64,000 bases of DNA, taken from Vitellaria paradoxa (lineage: Eukaryota > Streptophyta > Magnoliopsida > Ericales > Sapotaceae). How positions within the stretch are numbered: position 1 is the first letter of the stretch; every line of letters starts with the position of its first letter. A program made the position numbers and the translations under genes. The stretch covers positions 18,592,805-18,656,804 of the forward strand of contig CM034236.1 of NCBI GenBank assembly GCA_019916065.1. The letters are read 5' to 3'. The notes beneath the pieces are model-generated. The model worked only from the letters and a program-made list of their open reading frames with translations. It was not told where the DNA came from and did not search any database. Below are positions 37,801-43,800 of this stretch, in pieces.

Positions 37801-40800
37801 AGAGCTTAAGCTCATGTTCTTCGTGGCCATGTATTCGGATAGTTCTATGCATATTTTAAGGTAGTTCTGTGTATATAGAAAGTGCACTCTCTGCAACCGC
37901 TTGAAAAGGCTAAGATTTTGTTGGAACCCTTTGCAGGTGTTTTTCTTATAGCTGAATTTCCAAAAGGAGCTAAGGATCTTGTTATGAACCATCGATTTTT
38001 TGTGTAGTTAACTTCGTTTAGTAACTAAACCCATATAATTTGCTTCTTGGAGTAGTTAATATTAGGTTGAGGGCATCGTGAAGTCTAGTTGCTGAGGGGA
38101 CATCCTTATTGTCAGCAGCGAAGTCATTAATCCAAAAAGAAAAAAGTGTTCTCTTGGATCACCTTTTCGCAACACCCTGATGAATAATAACAAACTCACA
38201 TATGAAAAATCACACGATCAAAGAACACCAGATATTACGTGGTTTGGCAATTTGCCTACGTCCACGAGCACGGTAAAACTAGTTTTTAATTATAAGAAGT
38301 TTTAACAATGGAGTAAGAAATTACAAGAGAGATATGAAAGAATCTTAAAGAAACCTAGACAAACTTGTTTTTAGCTTTTCTCTCATATCTAACTTTTGAA
38401 AACCCTAACCTAACCTTTGTCTTGATGTATAACACGTCCTAAATATATAGGAACAAGAAACCCATTAGAACTGGACTCAGAAACTTGCCAGGAATAGGAT
38501 TGCTAAACTGGCAATTCTGTACCGCAGGGTTAAATCTTGCAATCCCCAACCTTATATGTGTTCTCGTAAGTCAATATGAGCCACAATTCTAATAATCTCT
38601 ACCTTGGTAAATGCTCATCCCTTAGGAAACTGAACATTAGTAACTATACCTTGAACACCATAGGTTGGGGTTATCTCCCATCTAACAATTGGAGACATGA
38701 ATTAAGTCCAAATCATGTTGAACTTATTTGTTGTGAGGGACTTCGTCAACGTATCTGCAGTGTTGTCAGAAGTGTGAACTTTCTCTAACACTAGTTCACC
38801 TGAAGACACCAGCTTCCAAATTTTGTGGAACCTCACATTTAGCACGATACACCTAGTTCTTCATCAAATGAATGGCACTATATTATAGTGAAGCTTAATT
38901 CCATCTTGCTGTAGACCTAACTCCTTAACAAGCCCAACATCCCATATTGCTTTCTTGGCAACCTCAACCACTGCCTTATATTCTGCTTCAATCATAGAAA
39001 AAGTAACAAGAGACTAAACCACAAACCTCCAATAAATAGGCCCACCTGTCAGAGTGAAGACACACCCCGTAGTCGACTTTCTGTCATCCAAGTCCTCTAC
39101 ATATTCTGCATCCACAAAACCTAGAATTGAAGGCTCATCTTGCTATCTACTGAATATGATGCCATATCTTGTGGTACCTTGTATGTATTTGAAAATTCAC
39201 TTGACAGCACTCCAATGCTTTCTCCTTGGATTCGCCATAAACTTACTGAACACACTAATTGCATGTGTCAAATCCGGTCCGGTACAAACCATTTTTTTTT
39301 GTTAAGTACCGGTACAAACCATTGCATACATAAGGCACCCAATAACACTGGCGTATGGAAATAACTCCATATCCCTGATCTCATCTTCAGACTTCGAGCA
39401 ATGACTTGCTGACAATTTGAAATGACCTTCCAAAGGTGTGTTCACTGGTTTTGCATTAGCCATGTTAAACTTCTTCAACACATTCTCCACATGAGCTCCT
39501 TAAGATAGCCACAAACTCCCTAAGCCCCTGTCCTTGTGAATCTCCATTCTAAGAATTTTCTTGGCTGCGTCCAAATCCTTCATTTCAAATTCTTTGCTTA
39601 GCAAGGCTTTCAATTTGTTGACCTTAAGGATATTATTTGCAGAAATAAGCATATCATCCACATACAATAGAAGATACATGAAGGATCCATCATCAAGGCG
39701 TTTTACATAAATGCAACAATCATACTTACTACGCTTGTAGCCAATTCTAATCATGAAAAAGTCAAACTTCTTGTACCACTGCTGTGGAGACTACTTTAGC
39801 TCATAAAGTAACTTCCTCAGCTTGCAAACTAATTGCTTCTACCCGGGTTGTGAAAACCCCTCTGATTACTCCATGTAAAGATTTTCTTCAATGTCACCAT
39901 GAAGAAATGCAGCCTTTACATCCATTTGTTCTAATTCCATGGCAAAATGCGCTACCAAGGCCAACATCAAGTGTGTCTAACAATTGGGGAAAATATCTCA
40001 TCATAATCAATCTCCTTCCCCTGTGAGTAGCCCTTCGTTATCAAGCGAGCGTTGAACCTCTCACCTTCCTTCTTTGATGTAGCTTCATTGCATTTGTACA
40101 CCCATTTGCACCTTATTACCTTGCTCTCCCTCTAGAAGCTCCATCAACTCCCATGTCCTGCTCTGATGGAGAGACTTCATCTCTTCCACTATGTAGCCTA
40201 CATCCATTTGCTCTTTTCCTGACTACTAATAGCTACTTGAAAAGTAATTGGATCTCCGCTACTGGCAATAACTATGTAAAAAATTAAATCATCAAAGCCA
40301 TACATAGTCAGTGGTTTGAAAGTGCGCTTGGTCCGCCCTGAAGCTAAACTCTGGTGCTGTTGCTCCCTTGAATTGGAAGCTTGCTCCTCCAAACTAGGAG
40401 CCGCTGAACTCTAAGTAGAGATGCCTATAACTTGATTTCTACTCCTCTTGTGACTGAGTACTTTTTGACCTAGACTTTTCATCAAATATGATATCCCTGT
40501 TGATCACTACATTGTTTGCCTTAGGATCCTAGAACTTATTATGATTCATGTAAATACCTAATATGAATGACCTTCAAAAGAATAACCCACCTTTAGATTT
40601 ACAAATCCTACTCTGAAAATAGACGCTAGGGTTCGTAGATATAATGACTGAAAAATAAGTAAACAATCCATAATACGTACCAAATTATTTACTAGGGAAA
40701 CTCTTTTCAATCAAATCAAAGGGGAAAAGCCCCGAATTCTTAACACGGATCATACAAATAGCTTCACTATAATCAAAGGTTATAAGGAACTTATTGAAGA

Positions 40801-43800
40801 GATTACAAGTTCACCCAATTAATTATCGTATTGATCTTAATCTCTTTTTCCTTGATTGCTAAACACTCACAATGCAACTTTTCTGTTATGTTTCAACTTG
40901 CTCCAACTGCAGTAGAAACACTCTCTTAATCTAGCAGACAATCCTGTATTTGAGATTTAAAATCATATGATTTTCGCCAAAGAAATCTGAATGAGAGGTT
41001 AAAAATCAACAAGGGTTTCTTGTATGTTTTTTCTTACAAGTAATGATAAGTTCTGGTTCAAGGAAAAGTCGCTAGGTCAAAAGGATGTTTTCTTGTATTT
41101 AAAGTAGAAGATTTAGGGTTTGGAATGGGCTGGGTCGCGGTATAGGAACAAGGCCCAAAATTTTACAGCTTTTGCTGGCAGGTTACAAGCACGAGTTGCT
41201 CGTGGTCTGCCTGTGAGGCATACTGTCCGGGGCTGGATCGTTTTAACATAAAGCAAGGGCGTAAAACAGTGCTAGTTGCAGGCAAGTCGCGGGCTAGTCT
41301 TGGGCATGAGATGCTCGCAACGCATACTGGATTTTTAGTTTTTCTGGCACATAGATCTCACGAGTTGGTTGCGGGCTGGTCTTGGGCGTGAGCTGCCTGT
41401 GACTGGAACACAACTATGTAATCTTCAACTAAACTAATTTCTGAATCTTCCATCAATTCCAACTTCTTCCAACATCTATGATGATAAATAGAAGTTTTCA
41501 AACAGTTCATGGCTAATGTTTGCTCACTTATCTTGAGATTTATGACTCATTGGATGACATTGTGACATTTTGAACTTTACAAAATAAAACTTACAAATAA
41601 AGTGTTTGCTCTAGGATTGCCAACATAAATAAGTCCTGCACAAAACACTAACACTTATATCCCTTGATCCATTTCTCATACCTAATAAAAATGCACTGTT
41701 GCAACTTTGGAACAAGCTTGGACCACTCATCACTAGAAATATGCATTCATGTGGGACAACCGAGGACTCTCAATTCAGAGTAGTTAACCTCATTCTTTGT
41801 CCGAACTTCCCCTGTAATCTTCCCATCTAGTGCTACCATTGGTGATCTATTAGTTAAGAAGCAAGTCATACTGCATCTACCCAAAAGTTTTTTGTAAGCC
41901 TAGCATTCAATCTAAGACACCTTGCCCTTTCAGCAATTGTTTGGTTCATTCTCTTCGCCACACCGTTCTACTGTGGTGTCTTGCATGCTCGGAGGTGTTT
42001 CTTTATTCCCTACTGCCAACAAAATTGCATGAACTCCTTTTCCCTGTACTCGGTTCCGTTCTCTGTTCTCGGGCACTGTATCTTCCACCCAGTTTGGTTC
42101 TCGACTTCAACTTTTCACACTTTGAACTTGGGAAACACATTTGACTTGTGCTGCCAAGTAAATCCAAACCTTCCTGGAAAAGTCGTCAGTGAACCTGATG
42201 AAGTTCTGATGTCCCTGCCATGATGCAACTCTCACTGGCTTCCAGACATTAGAATGGACATAATCAAGAATGGCCTTTATTTTGTGCATAGATGTCTTGA
42301 ATTGTACCTTGGTTTGCTTTCCATGAACACACTACTTGCAAAAATAAAGCTTACAAGTTTTCACCCCTTTGAACAAATTTTGCCTGTGTAGATCCAACAT
42401 GCCAAGTTCTCCTATATGCCTTAGCCGCATATGCCATAAAACTGTACTGTCAGAATCAGACTTTACCGTGACAAATCCACCTATAACTATACTCCCTAAC
42501 AGTCTATAGACATTCCCAGAAACTTTCTGCCCCTTCATCACCACTATCACCTCTTCTGAAACCTTCATTGCCCCAACCTCAGATTTGAAATTGAACCCAT
42601 TCGAATTTAAAGCACCCAATGAAATAAGATTCCTTTTAAGCTCAGGAATATGTCTTACATCAGAAAGGATTCATACAACACAATCGAACATGTAGATTTT
42701 GATATTCCCAATCCCGACAACTTCACATGTACCATCGTTACTCATCATAATTGAACCAGAATCTACCAACCTGTAGGTGTCGAACCACACCCTGTTTGGT
42801 GTCATGTGAAAAGAACATGCTGAATCTGGCACCCAAGAATTCGTGAGATGGTTTGACCAAGATGAAACTAAAAGCATGCCGCTGTCCACTGAGTCTGTCT
42901 TTGCGACGTTTGCAGACTTTGGATCGTCTTTATTCTCGCCATCCTTGTCCTTGCCCCACTCCAGGCAATCCCATTTGAAGTGGCCCTTCTTGCCGCAATT
43001 GAAACATTGAAAATTCTTCTTTTTGGACTTAGACTGGGAATTCTTACTACCATTCGATTCCCTCTATCTGCTCCTTCCTCTTTCTTGCTTATCCTTTACA
43101 ACCAGGCATTTAACAAGGCCATCGTAATTTCCTCATATACGAGAATTTCTTTACCGTATGTAAGGGTTGTAATCAAATTCTCAGACATCAACGAATTTGA
43201 TAGTGAATGCAATAACATGAGAGCCTTGTCTTTGTTTTCGAACTTGACTTCAAACTTCTTCAAATCCCCAATGATTTGATTGTAATGCATTGATGTGTTG
43301 TTTTAGGTTGGAGCTCTCCTCAATCTTTAAGCGATATAACTTTTGCTTAAGATAGAGCTTATTCGTAAGAGACTTGGACATGTACCATGCTTTGAGTTTA
43401 TTCCATACCTCTATTGGCAATTCTTTCTCAATAACGTATTGCATCACGTTATCATCCAAACATAATTTGATTTTAGCCATAATTCTTCCTTGAAGTTCAA
43501 GCCAATCCGCTTCTTCCATCTTTTCTGGTTTCCTCGTTGCCAACGCTTTCACCATTCCCTATTTCACCAACATATTCCTTACCCTTCTCTGCCATAATCC
43601 GAAATTCCCCACTGTGAACTTCCTGACATCGAACTTTGCATACGAAGAGCTTCCTTCAAACATTTTGAATACCGAGCTCTGATACCAATTTGTTGTTGCA
43701 TAAACCTTGGAACACTTTTTTGCAACACCCTTATAAATAATGGTAAACTCATAAACTCACAAAAAAAAAAAAAAAAAAAAAAAAATCACACGATGGATGA

